Positions 16,318 through 24,446 are shown, numbered from the stretch's first letter. The stretch is DNA of 64,000 nt from Luteimonas huabeiensis HB2 (GCF_000559025.1 NZ_JAAN01000042.1:36115-100114), one strand, 5' to 3'. A program made the numbers and translations. The notes: generated by a model from the letters alone, not told the origin.

Positions 16318-18645
16318 TCAGAAGCGGTAGTCGAACTCGATGCCGAAGGTGCGCGGCTGGATCGGCACCGCGGCCAGGTGCCCGCGCGCGCCGGTGAGCG
16401 CACCGTCGATCGGCGCGATCGACGACCAGCCGTCCTCGCCGGTGACGTTGTTGACGTAGGCGCGCAGCGACCAGCGGTCGCGGCCGATGCCGGCGTACAG
16501 GTCGAGCGCGCGGTAGCTGTCGAGTTCCAGCGGCGGGGTCAGCGCCTCCCCCAGCACCGTGGAGGGATCGCCCGGCGCGGTCAGGCGCTGGCGCTCGGTG
16601 GTGTCGTTGACGCGATCGCCGGTCCAGCGCAGCGCGGCGCCGACCTGGCCGTCCAGGCCGCCGGCGGTGGCGAACGCGTACTCGGCGGTCGCCGACCACG
16701 ACAACTTCGGCACGTAAGGCATGCGGTCGCCGCCCAGGCCGGTGTTGAGGATCACGTCGAAGCCGTCCTGCGGGATCACCGTCGGCTCGAAGTCGTTCTT
16801 GACGCTGGCGCGGGTGTAGGCCGCGTTGAGGCCGAGCAGCAGGCGGTCGGTGGCGCGGAACAGCGCCGCCAGCTCCACGCCCTCGCTCTTGGCCTCGCCG
16901 CCGTTGACCAGGCCGCCGATGCCGTTGAACGACGAGGCCACCTGGATGTCCTCCCAGTCGATCCGGAACGCGGCCAGGTCGAGCTGCACACGGCGCTCGG
17001 CGAACTGCGACTTCAGCCCGGCCTCGTAGCTGGACAGCATCGAGGAGTCCACGCTGGGCGGCATGCCGGCGAGCGCGACGTTCGGGCCGCCCGGCTGGTA
17101 GCCGGTGGCGGCGCGCAGGTACAGCAGCACGTCATCGGCGAGCTTGAACTGCGGGCTCAGGCTCCAGGTGAACACGTCCTCGCTGGATTCGCCCGGCGCG
17201 TCGCCGATGGGCGCGAGGATGCCGGCGCTGACGTTCTGGCTGAACCACTGCTCGTTGCGCGCCTGGCGGATGCCGGCGTCGAGCTTGAAGCGCTCGCCGA
17301 TGCGCCAGGAACCGTTGGCGAACAGCGCGAGTTCCTCGTAGGTGCTCGGCAGCGCGATCCGCGCGAGCGTCGAATAGGCCTCGCCGCCGGCCGGCAGCGG
17401 CGAGCCGTCGCGCTGGCCCAGCCAGGCGAACTGGCTCTGCTCCGCGTCCTCCTTGGTGTAGAACACGCCGACCATCCACTCGAAGCGGCCGCCGCTGGCG
17501 GAGGTCAGGCGGAACTCCTGGGTCAGCTTGTCGAGGTCGAAGTCGTAGCGCGTGAACGAACTGCCGGGCTCGGGCAGGCCCAGCAGCTGGTCGGCCACTT
17601 CGCCGAACTGCACGGTGGTGTCGATCCGGTCCATCGTCTTCGTGTTCGACCAGCCGGTGGCGGAGACGAAATCGCCCCAGCCCAGGTCCCAGGCCAGGCT
17701 CAGCGAGGCCAGCGTCAGCTTCTTGTCGAACGGCTGCCGTTGCCAGCTGCGGCCCGACAGCTCGCCGGCCAGCGGCGCCCGGGTCTGCGGATCGAGCGCG
17801 ACGCTGGCGCGGTCGTCGCTGCGCACGCGCTGCTGCAGCACCGACAAGCCGACGTCGACGGTATCGCCGTCCCAGGACAGCGCCGCGCGCGCGCCGGTCT
17901 GCTCGCCGGTGTTGACGTCGCGGCGGCCGTCGACGGCGTTGTCGGTGTAGCCGGGCAGGCCGTTGCGGGCGGCGCTGACGCGCAGGCCGAGCCGGTCGTC
18001 GTGCAGCGGCAGGCTGGCGCCGAAGCGCCCGTTCCAGTCGTGTCCGCCGTCCTGCACCGCGCGCCCGCCGAGGCCGACGCGGAACTCGCGGCCGGCCGCG
18101 TCCGGCGCATGGGTCACGTACTTGAGCAGGCCGCCGATCGCGCCGGCGCCGTAGAGCGTGCCCTGCGGCCCGCGCAGCACCTCGACCCGGCTGATGTCGT
18201 AGGGCAGCAGGTCGAGCATCAGCGCGCCCGCGCCCTGGTAGATGCCGCTGGAACCGACCGGCACCTCGTCGATGTAGGTCGCCACGGTGGCGCCCGAGGA
18301 CAGCGCGGAGATGCCGCGCAGCGATACCGAGGTCAGGCCGGGGCTGCCGGCGTTCTGCACCTGCAGGCCGGGGATCAGGGCGGCGTAGTCGGACAGCGAG
18401 CTGGCGCCCAGGTTCTCCAGCTCGCGCTCGCCGACCACGCTGATCGAGGCGCCGACGTCGCGCACGTTCTCCACGCGCTTGTTGGCGGTGACCACCACGG
18501 TGTCGAGCGTGGACGCGTCGCCCGCGGCGAGCGCGCCGACGTCCTGCGCCAGCGCCGGCACCGCGGCGGCGCAGGCCAGGCTCGCGGCGACGGCCATCGA
18601 CAGCGGGGAGCGGCACCACGGGCGTGCGGGCTGGAACGCGTTCAT
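16318..18645 (-). CDS. TonB-dependent outer-membrane receptor (peptide/D-amino acid locus)
   Basis: 775 residues. Signal peptide of about 34 residues ending VPALAQ, then a TonB-box-like stretch (TLDTVVVTANK), plug domain motifs (GLQVQNAGSPGLTSVSLRGI; RVEVLRGPQGTLYGAGAIGG) and a beta-barrel ending in the classical C-terminal aromatic FGIEFDYRF. It heads a unit with the DgcN-like and serine hydrolase genes. The ligand is therefore likely a peptide or D-amino-acid conjugate rather than iron, but this is inference. The ATG at 18645 is chosen because it begins the signal peptide and follows a GGGGAG site; the frame is open upstream to 18702. A promoter/operator element (18747-18777) shared with the 23 kb promoter lies upstream. 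Confidence 0.93.
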   Translation of the reverse strand: MNAFQPARPWCRSPLSMAVAASLACAAAVPALAQDVGALAAGDASTLDTVVVTANKRVENVRDVGASISVVGERELENLGASSLSDYAALIPGLQVQNAGSPGLTSVSLRGISALSSGATVATYIDEVPVGSSGIYQGAGALMLDLLPYDISRVEVLRGPQGTLYGAGAIGGLLKYVTHAPDAAGREFRVGLGGRAVQDGGHDWNGRFGASLPLHDDRLGLRVSAARNGLPGYTDNAVDGRRDVNTGEQTGARAALSWDGDTVDVGLSVLQQRVRSDDRASVALDPQTRAPLAGELSGRSWQRQPFDKKLTLASLSLAWDLGWGDFVSATGWSNTKTMDRIDTTVQFGEVADQLLGLPEPGSSFTRYDFDLDKLTQEFRLTSASGGRFEWMVGVFYTKEDAEQSQFAWLGQRDGSPLPAGGEAYSTLARIALPSTYEELALFANGSWRIGERFKLDAGIRQARNEQWFSQNVSAGILAPIGDAPGESSEDVFTWSLSPQFKLADDVLLYLRAATGYQPGGPNVALAGMPPSVDSSMLSSYEAGLKSQFAERRVQLDLAAFRIDWEDIQVASSFNGIGGLVNGGEAKSEGVELAALFRATDRLLLGLNAAYTRASVKNDFEPTVIPQDGFDVILNTGLGGDRMPYVPKLSWSATAEYAFATAGGLDGQVGAALRWTGDRVNDTTERQRLTAPGDPSTVLGEALTPPLELDSYRALDLYAGIGRDRWSLRAYVNNVTGEDGWSSIAPIDGALTGARGHLAAVPIQPRTFGIEFDYRF

Positions 18646-18746
18646 GTCTGGGCTCCCCGGCCGGTCGGCGGAATGGGTCATCGGAATCGAGCGGTCGACC
18701 ACCCGGCGGGCCCCCTGGCGGCGATGCGCACCGGATATCCTGATTG

Positions 18747-18760
18747 GGGATCATGATCCC
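18747..18760. promoter_or_regulatory. Palindromic operator upstream of the TonB receptor unit
   Basis: GGGATCATGATCCC is a perfect 14-bp palindrome that covers the -10 box of the promoter at 18750-18777. The 30 bases from 18749 to 18778 recur with one mismatch at 23260-23289, upstream of the sister unit. Overlap with the -10 box suggests repression. Confidence 0.7.
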
Positions 18761-18777
18761 AATCGGAGAATTGTCAA
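18750..18777 (-). promoter_or_regulatory. Sigma-70 promoter for TonB receptor - dgcN - serine hydrolase
   Basis: On the minus strand a perfect -35 box TTGACA (18777-18772) is followed after 16 bp by CATGAT (18755-18750), 4 of 6 matches to the -10 consensus. It points at the receptor gene, about 100 bp away. The -10 box lies inside the palindromic operator. Confidence 0.65.
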
Positions 18778-18823
18778 CTCGTTCGGAAAACATGCCGGAT
18801 CGGGCCGGCCGCCGCGCCGCAGG

Positions 18824-20086
18824 TCAGGGCAGCGCGCGGATCGGCCGGTCCAGCCGCCACAGCAGCAGCGCGGCGGCGACCGCGAGCCCCGCCAGCAGCA
18901 GGAAGAAGCCGGCGTGGTCGAGCCTCGACCACAGCGTGCCGACGACGCCGGCCAGCAGGCTGCCGGCGAACACGGCGAGGAACCACGACGCGACGGTGGT
19001 CGCGCCGAGGCGCGCGGGCGCGAGCCTCGCGAACAGGCCGAGGCCGGTCGGCAGGATGTACAGCTCGCCCAGGGTCAGGAGGGCGAAGAACGCCAGCAGC
19101 CAGCCCCAGCCGACCCGCGATTCGCCGGCCACGGCGGCGACCGCGGCCAGCAGCCCGTAGGCGGCCGCGACGATCAGCGCGCCGATCGCCATGCGGATCG
19201 CCGGCGAGGTCTCGCGGCCGGCGTCGGCGCGGCGGCGCCAGGCCATCAGCAGCAGCGGCGTCATCGCGATCACCAGCAGCGGGTTCAGCGACTGGAACCA
19301 GGTCATCGGGATCGCGCGCCCCGCCCAGCCGCGGTCCACGGCGGTGTCGATCCACAGCGGCAGCGTGTTGCCGATCTGCTCGTAGGCGCCGCGGAAGATC
19401 GTCGCCGCGATCCCGACGCCGAGCAGCAGCCGCCACAGTCGGCGGCGATCGCCGCGTTCCTGCCGCGCATCCGCCGGAGGCGGCGGGGCGCGCGGCGGCT
19501 CCGGCGGCAGGTCGTGGCGGCCGGCGACGTAGATCGCCAGCCCCAGGCACATGCCGATGCCCGCGGCGCCGAAGCCGTAGTGCCAGCCGTACAGCTCGCC
19601 GAGCGTGCCGCAGACCAGCGGCGCGAGGAAGCCGCCGATGTTGAGGCCCACGTAGTAGACGTTGTAGGCGCGCGCGCGGCGCGGATCGTCGGCGCGGTAG
19701 AGGTCGCCGATCTGGCTCGGCAGGCTGGGCAGGAACAGGCCGTTGCCCAGCGCGATCGTGACCAGCGCGAGGTAGAACAGCGGCTCGAAGGCCATCACGA
19801 AGTGGCCCAGCGCCATGATCGTGCCGCCGAGGACCACCGCGTTGCGCTTGCCCAGCCAGCGGTCGGCGATCGCGCCGCCGAGGATCGGGGTGAAGTACGC
19901 CATCGCGGTGTAGGCGCCGTAGACGAAGGACGCCTTTTCCTGCGCGAACAGCAGCTGCTTGGTCATGTAGTAGACCAGCAGCGTGCGCATGCCGTAGTAG
20001 GAGAACAGCTCCCACGTCTGGGTGAGGAACAGCACGGTCAGCCCGCGCGGCTGCCCGAACCAGGTGCGGCCGCCGGGCGCGCTCAA
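18824..20086 (-). CDS. POT/PTR2-family proton-coupled peptide transporter
   Basis: 420 residues, around 12 membrane segments. The N-terminus LTQTWELFSYYGMRTLLVYYMTK, with the E..SYYG.R motif, and the segment YNVYYVGLNIGGFLAPLVCG (PTR2 signature) identify the POT family, which imports di- and tripeptides with protons. This matches a locus with exported serine peptidases and D-glutamate enzymes: peptides cut in the periplasm would enter here. The start is taken as TTG 20086, which overlaps the stop of the DgcA-like gene (TTGA, 20083-20086) and gives a normal N-terminus; no ATG is available in frame near this point. A 178-bp gap follows the stop and holds the promoter of the TonB receptor unit. 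Confidence 0.9.
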   Translation of the reverse strand: MSAPGGRTWFGQPRGLTVLFLTQTWELFSYYGMRTLLVYYMTKQLLFAQEKASFVYGAYTAMAYFTPILGGAIADRWLGKRNAVVLGGTIMALGHFVMAFEPLFYLALVTIALGNGLFLPSLPSQIGDLYRADDPRRARAYNVYYVGLNIGGFLAPLVCGTLGELYGWHYGFGAAGIGMCLGLAIYVAGRHDLPPEPPRAPPPPADARQERGDRRRLWRLLLGVGIAATIFRGAYEQIGNTLPLWIDTAVDRGWAGRAIPMTWFQSLNPLLVIAMTPLLLMAWRRRADAGRETSPAIRMAIGALIVAAAYGLLAAVAAVAGESRVGWGWLLAFFALLTLGELYILPTGLGLFARLAPARLGATTVASWFLAVFAGSLLAGVVGTLWSRLDHAGFFLLLAGLAVAAALLLWRLDRPIRALP

Positions 20087-21117
20087 CCGGGGGCCCCCGG
20101 GCCCCAGACCTCGTCGCCGCAGACGATGCGGCCGTCCTCGTAGCGCACCGACGGGCTGCGGTCCTGCGCCAGGAAGATCGGGCCGTCGAGGTCCACCACG
20201 TCGCAGTACTGCCCCAGCACGAACGCGGGCGCGGCGGCGAGGCTGGTGCCGGCCATGTTGCCCACCATCACCCGCTTGCCGAGCGCGCGCGCGCGTCTGG
20301 CCATCAGCAGGCCCTCGGTGAGGCCGCCGCACTTGTCGAGCTTGATGTTGACCACGTCGAAGTGGCGATGGCGCGCCTCCAGCTCGGCGAGGTCGAGGAT
20401 GCTCTCGTCGGCGGCGATCGGCACCGCGCGCGCGATGCCGTCGAGCTCGTCCTCGCGGCCGCGCGCGCAGGGCTGCTCCAGCAGCGAGACGCCGGCCGCG
20501 ACCAGCGCCGGCAGCAGCCGCGGCAGCGTGGCGGCGTCGTAGCCCTGGTTGGCGTCGACGCCGATCCAGGCTTCCGGGCAGCGCGCGCGCACCGCGCGCA
20601 CGCGCGCGGCGTCGAGGTCCGGCTCGCCGGTCAGCTTCAGCTTCAGCGCGCGCGCCTGCGTGTAGGCGGCCGCGCGCTCGGCCATCGTTGCGGGATCGTC
20701 GGCGCCCACGGTGAAGGTGGTCAGCAGCGGGCGCACGCCGTCGAGCCCGGCGAGCCGCCACACCGGCAGGCCGCTGCGCTGCGATTCCAGTTCCCACAGC
20801 GCGCAGTCGAGCGCGTTGCGCGCGCCGCCGGCGGGCAGCAGCGCGCGCAGCGCGCCGCGGTCGAGTCCGGCCTCGATGCGCGGGCGCAGCGCTTCGAGCG
20901 TGGCCAGCATCGTCTCCGGGCGGTCGTCGTTGTAGTAGACGCCGGCGGCCTCGCCGCGGCCGACGTGGCGGCCGTCGCGCAGCGTGGCCACCGTCGCCGG
21001 CATCGCCTCGAACACGTGGCCGGCGATGCGGAACGGCGCCGCCAGCGGCAACGGTTCGTTGTGAAGTTCGAGCTCGACCGGCACGGCTGCGCGCGCTCCC
21101 GGGGCTGGATGTGGCAC
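20083..21117 (-). CDS. dgcA: Enolase-superfamily racemase/epimerase, DgcA-like (N-acetyl-D-Glu racemase or L-Ala-D/L-Glu epimerase)
   Basis: 344 residues, muconate-lactonising subgroup of the enolase superfamily. All catalytic parts are visible (numbering from the GTG start): K-x-K LKLKL (Lys159, Lys161), metal ligands Asp188 (VDAN), Glu214 (LLEQP) and Asp237 (AADES), and the opposite base Lys259 (NIKLDKCGG). Two Lys on opposite faces allow 1,1-proton transfer, the racemase/epimerase reaction. Members are either dipeptide epimerases (L-Ala-D-Glu to L-Ala-L-Glu, murein recycling) or DgcA, which converts N-acetyl-D-Glu to N-acetyl-L-Glu. The DgcN-like gene nearby favours DgcA; the POT peptide transporter right after it keeps the dipeptide role open. 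GTG 21117 is used; GTG at about 21081 is an alternative. It lies 33 bp after the membrane serine hydrolase gene. Confidence 0.82.
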   Translation of the reverse strand: MPHPAPGARAAVPVELELHNEPLPLAAPFRIAGHVFEAMPATVATLRDGRHVGRGEAAGVYYNDDRPETMLATLEALRPRIEAGLDRGALRALLPAGGARNALDCALWELESQRSGLPVWRLAGLDGVRPLLTTFTVGADDPATMAERAAAYTQARALKLKLTGEPDLDAARVRAVRARCPEAWIGVDANQGYDAATLPRLLPALVAAGVSLLEQPCARGREDELDGIARAVPIAADESILDLAELEARHRHFDVVNIKLDKCGGLTEGLLMARRARALGKRVMVGNMAGTSLAAAPAFVLGQYCDVVDLDGPIFLAQDRSPSVRYEDGRIVCGDEVWGPGAPG

Positions 21118-21150
21118 GGGGCCGGCAGCACGGGCCGCCGGCCGGCCGGT

Positions 21151-23172
21151 TCAGTAGTACGCGCCGAAGCCGACGACGTGGTGGGCGATGCCGATCCACA
21201 GCAGGAACAGGCAGGCCAGCGCGATCAGCAGCGCCCACAGCTTGGCGAGCAGCCGCCGGCGGCCGCGCAGCACCTGCCAGGCGTTCCAGACCGCGACCGC
21301 CGCGCCCAGCGGCAGCACCACCGTGGCGAACAGCCGCAGCGCGACGATCGGGCCGTCGCTGCCGGGACCGGTCAGCTCCAGGTTGCCGAGCATCGCCACC
21401 ACCAGGCCCAGCACCGAACCGATGGACAGCAGCACCAGCAGCGCCGCGATCCGCACCCACCGGTGCGCGCGCGCATCCGCGCCCGCCAGCCGGTAGGGCA
21501 CGCCGTAATAGCGCCGCACCAGCGCCGAGACCGGCCACGCCACCACGGTCAGCAGCAGGATCGCCAGGCTCGCCGCCAGCAGCAGCGGCGCCAGCGCGGC
21601 CCAGGCCGACAGCCGCTCGAACAACATGATCGGCGCGTACGGCTCCAGGCTGAAGCGCGTCACCCGGCCGTCGACCACCTCGGCCGCCAGCCGGTCGCTG
21701 CTGGCGGTGTCCTGCCACAGGTAGGGCTCGATCTGGCGCCATCGCTTCGGCGCGCCGCTCGGGCCGAGCGCCAGGTTCACGCCGATCGTGCCGTCTTCGT
21801 TGGCCACCACCTTCACCGGGCCGAGCAGGTTGGCCAGCGAGAGGAAGCTGCTTTCGGGCCGGCGGCTGCTGACGTAGGTCCCCGCGATCTCACGCGCGTA
21901 CCGCTTCGCCTCGTCCTCCGCCACGCGCTTCGGCGCCGCCGGCGGCCCGGGCAGGTAGCGGTCGGCGAAGCCGCGCGACAGCGCATAGCGGATGTGGCCC
22001 GTCGCGCCGTCGCGCCCGGAACTGTTCATCGACACGAACACGCCGATGCCGTCGTCGGGGAACAGCTGCAGGTCGCTGTGGAACCACTGCGTGTCGCCGC
22101 CGTGCGAGATCGCGCGATGGCCGTTGAGCGTGGTCTCGTAGAAGCCGAGCATCATGCGGTTGAGCGGCCCGACCGAAGCCTGTCCGGTCGAATGCATCGC
22201 GCGCGCGGTCTCCGCGCGCAGGATGCGGCCGTCGCCGTAGGCGCCGCCCTGCAGGTGCGCGATCATGAAGCGCGCCATGTCCGCGCCGGTGGAGGCCAGG
22301 CTGCCCGCGGGCGCCAGGCTGATGAACTCGTAGGGCTTGGGCTCGCCGTCCGATGCCTTGGCGTAGCCCTTCGACATGCCCGCCAGCAACGGCGCCGGCA
22401 GCGGCTGGCGGAAGCTGGAGCGCGCCATGCCCAGCGGCCGGAACAGGTGCCGCTCGACGTAGTCGTCGAAGGGTTCGCCCGAGACGCGCTCGACGATGTA
22501 GCCCGCCAGCGCCGTGGCGTAGTTGGAATAGGCCGGGGTGGTCCCCGGCACGTGGATGCGCTCGGGCACCCAGCGCTTGAGCGCGTCGCCCAGCGGCACC
22601 AGCTCCTCGGCGCGCGCGGTGATCAGCGCGCGGATCTGTTCTTCCATGCCAGTGGTGTGGGTCATCACCTGGCGCAGCGTCGCCGGCACGCCGTCGCGCG
22701 CCGGGATCTCGAAGTCGAGGTACTGGTTCACGTCGGCGTCGAGGTCGAGCCTGCCCTGCTCCACCAGCTGCATCACCGCGGTCCAGGTGAACAGCTTCGA
22801 CACCGAGCCGGGGCGGAACAGCGTGTGCTCGGGATCGACCGGCGCGCGCGCGGCGAGGTCGGCGTAGCCGTAGCCCTTCTGCAGCAGCACCTCGCCGTCC
22901 TTCACCACCACGACCACCGCGCCGGCCACGTCGCCCGCGTCCAGCGCGTAGGGCAGGAAGCCGTCCAGCCAGGCCTCGAGGTCGGGGCGGGTCAGGCGGG
23001 CCGTCTCCGCCGGCGCCGGCGCGGGCGCGGGCTCGCCGGCCGTTTCCGCGGCCGGCGCGACCGGCGTCGGCGCCGGCACGGCCGCGGGCGGGAGCGAGGC
23101 TTCCTGCGCCGCGGCGCAGGCGAGCCCGGCCGCCAGCAGCCAGCCGCACAGGATCGAGGGAATCGCGCGCAT
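21151..23172 (-). CDS. Serine hydrolase (beta-lactamase fold) with C-terminal membrane domain
   Basis: 673 residues. Signal peptide (about 1-22), then a Pro/Ala-rich linker (30-57), then a catalytic domain with S-x-x-K PGSVSKLF (Ser123-Lys126), Y-x-N AYSNYA (Tyr215-Asn217) and a third HGG motif ISHGGDTQWF. The last 170 residues hold about four hydrophobic segments (from LSAWAALAPLLLAASLAILLL to the end), so the enzyme is anchored in the inner membrane with the catalytic domain in the periplasm. Similar two-part serine hydrolases occur next to dipeptide epimerases and POT transporters. It is the first gene of the second unit of the D-glutamate/peptide locus, with the shared promoter/operator about 90 bp upstream. 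ATG 23172 follows a GGAGA site. Substrate unknown; D-peptides or muropeptides are plausible. Confidence 0.88.
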   Translation of the reverse strand: MRAIPSILCGWLLAAGLACAAAQEASLPPAAVPAPTPVAPAAETAGEPAPAPAPAETARLTRPDLEAWLDGFLPYALDAGDVAGAVVVVVKDGEVLLQKGYGYADLAARAPVDPEHTLFRPGSVSKLFTWTAVMQLVEQGRLDLDADVNQYLDFEIPARDGVPATLRQVMTHTTGMEEQIRALITARAEELVPLGDALKRWVPERIHVPGTTPAYSNYATALAGYIVERVSGEPFDDYVERHLFRPLGMARSSFRQPLPAPLLAGMSKGYAKASDGEPKPYEFISLAPAGSLASTGADMARFMIAHLQGGAYGDGRILRAETARAMHSTGQASVGPLNRMMLGFYETTLNGHRAISHGGDTQWFHSDLQLFPDDGIGVFVSMNSSGRDGATGHIRYALSRGFADRYLPGPPAAPKRVAEDEAKRYAREIAGTYVSSRRPESSFLSLANLLGPVKVVANEDGTIGVNLALGPSGAPKRWRQIEPYLWQDTASSDRLAAEVVDGRVTRFSLEPYAPIMLFERLSAWAALAPLLLAASLAILLLTVVAWPVSALVRRYYGVPYRLAGADARAHRWVRIAALLVLLSIGSVLGLVVAMLGNLELTGPGSDGPIVALRLFATVVLPLGAAVAVWNAWQVLRGRRRLLAKLWALLIALACLFLLWIGIAHHVVGFGAYY

Positions 23173-23259
23173 CGAACGGTCTCCGGGCGGGGTGACGACT
23201 TCGGGACGCCGCGGCCGCGCCCGCACCGCGGCCCGCCCCTTCGACTGTCCTGATCTGGC

Positions 23260-23289
23260 GATCATGATCCCAATTGGAGAATTGTCAAC
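23260..23289. promoter_or_regulatory. Operator repeat shared with the TonB receptor promoter
   Basis: These 30 bases match 18749-18778 with one difference (T for C at 23275). The core palindrome is GATCATGATC (23260-23269). Conservation over a full 30 bp of non-coding DNA, 4.5 kb apart, indicates a common regulator. The XRE-cupin regulator gene begins about 120 bp further on, on the other strand. Confidence 0.7.
23261..23288 (-). promoter_or_regulatory. Sigma-70 promoter for serine hydrolase - dgcA - POT transporter
   Basis: Minus strand: -35 TTGACA (23288-23283), a 16-bp spacer, and -10 CATGAT (23266-23261), the same layout as at 18750-18777. It points at the serine hydrolase start codon at 23172. 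Confidence 0.65.
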
Positions 23290-23412
23290 CGGGACCGAGC
23301 CGATGCACCTCAGCGTATCGATCGCGGCCCTTCCCAGCGATCCCCGGCGGGGCGATCATGCTCCCCCGCGGGCACGAGCCATCGCGGGCGTTCTCCTGGA
23401 GATCCGGCACGG

Positions 23413-24105
23413 ATGACATCGCAACACCCCACCATCGGCGGGCTGCTGCGCTCGCTGCGCGCGCGCAGGGGCTGGACGCTCAAGCAGATGAGCGAGCATT
23501 CCGGCATTCCGCTGTCGACCCTGTCGAAGGTCGAGCACGACCGCCTGACCCTGACCTACGACAAGCTGCTGCAGCTCAGCCAGCGCCTGCAGCTGCGCAT
23601 GTCGGAACTGTTCGCCGAGCAGACCGAGGCGCCCGAGCCCGCGGTCACCGCGCGCCGCAGCATCGGCCGGATCGAGGACGCGATCCGCGTCACCACGCCC
23701 AACTACGACTACCACTACCTGTGCCCGGAACTGCGCCGCAAGCGCATGATCCCGGTGCTGACCCGGGTGCGCGCGAAGAGCCTCGACGAGTTCGGCGAGC
23801 TGGTGCGCCATTCCGGCGAGGAGTACGTCCACGTCCTGGAAGGCCGCGTGGAGGTGCATACCGAGTTCTACGACCCGATCGTCCTGGAAACCGGCGAATC
23901 GGTGTACATCGACTCCAACATGGGCCACGCCTACATCGCCGCCGACGGCTGCGACGAGGTGCTGCTGCTCGGCGTCTGCTCCAGCGCCGACGAGCACCTG
24001 ATGGAATCGCTGATGACGCTGCACGCCGACGAGAGCGCGCCGCAGGCGCGAGCGCCCGCGAAACCCGCCAGGCGCATCGCGAAGAAGAAGCCCGCCAGAC
24101 GCTAG
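23413..24105 (+). CDS. XRE-family regulator with C-terminal cupin sensor
   Basis: 230 residues. The N-terminal XRE helix-turn-helix spans about 7-63 (LLRSLRARRGWTLKQMSEHSGIP...LSKVEHDRL). A cupin domain at about 125-200 contains HSGEEYVHVLEGRVEVH and GESVYIDSNMGHAYIA, with the conserved His and Glu of the barrel. The C-terminus is a basic tail (AKKKPARR). XRE-cupin regulators of this type usually sense small acids or amines and control nearby catabolic genes. It is divergent from the membrane serine hydrolase unit, and the shared palindrome lies between them, so it is the best candidate to control both units of the locus. ATG 23413 follows a TGGAG site at 23397-23401. Confidence 0.9.
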   Translation: MTSQHPTIGGLLRSLRARRGWTLKQMSEHSGIPLSTLSKVEHDRLTLTYDKLLQLSQRLQLRMSELFAEQTEAPEPAVTARRSIGRIEDAIRVTTPNYDYHYLCPELRRKRMIPVLTRVRAKSLDEFGELVRHSGEEYVHVLEGRVEVHTEFYDPIVLETGESVYIDSNMGHAYIAADGCDEVLLLGVCSSADEHLMESLMTLHADESAPQARAPAKPARRIAKKKPARR

Positions 24106-24127
24106 GCGGCATCGACATTCATCGCGC

Positions 24128-24395
24128 GAAAGCGGTCCCTCCCGGGGGCACGCGGTCTTTGCCTTCCCCCGCAAGCGGGGAACACTCTGTTTTTCCCTTC
24201 CCCCGCAAGCGGGGGAAGGTGCCGAAGGCGGATGGGGGCACGCCGCAGGCGTGTAAAGCGGCCCTCATCCGGCGCTTGCGGGAGAAGGAACAAGATGAGC
24301 CCGCTTGCGGGAGAAGGGGCGACATGGCCCCGCTCGCGTGAGAAGGAACGGCATGTCCCGCTTGCGGGAGGAGCGACAGCGCCGGTGCTGCAGGT
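24128..24395. repeat. Cluster of CCCGCAAGCGGG repeat elements (REP-like)
   Basis: Non-coding gap between the XRE-cupin gene and rpoD (24106-24507). It holds at least five short units built on CCCGCAAGCGGG or its complement flanked by CTTCC/GGAAG: near 24164-24180, 24197-24221, 24274-24288, 24310-24326 and 24355-24370. The one at 24197-24221 is an almost perfect hairpin, CCTTCCCCCGCAAGCGGGGG followed by AAGG. These resemble the REP-like elements scattered in Xanthomonadaceae intergenic DNA. Spacing is irregular and the units differ, so this is not a CRISPR array. Confidence 0.75.
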
Positions 24396-24446
24396 CGAAT
24401 GCCGATACACCCCGGCGGCGGCGCAGCTTGCGCCCTCCGGAAACGC

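Noticed and set aside
16318..18645. Iron-siderophore role for the first TonB receptor
   Set aside because: No Fur box upstream, and it is co-transcribed with DgcN-like and serine hydrolase genes; the plug lacks the siderophore-receptor signature seen in the 30.4 kb receptor.
24128..24395. Possible CRISPR array
   Set aside because: Repeat cores are only 12-20 bp, occur in both orientations and with irregular spacing; no cas genes nearby.
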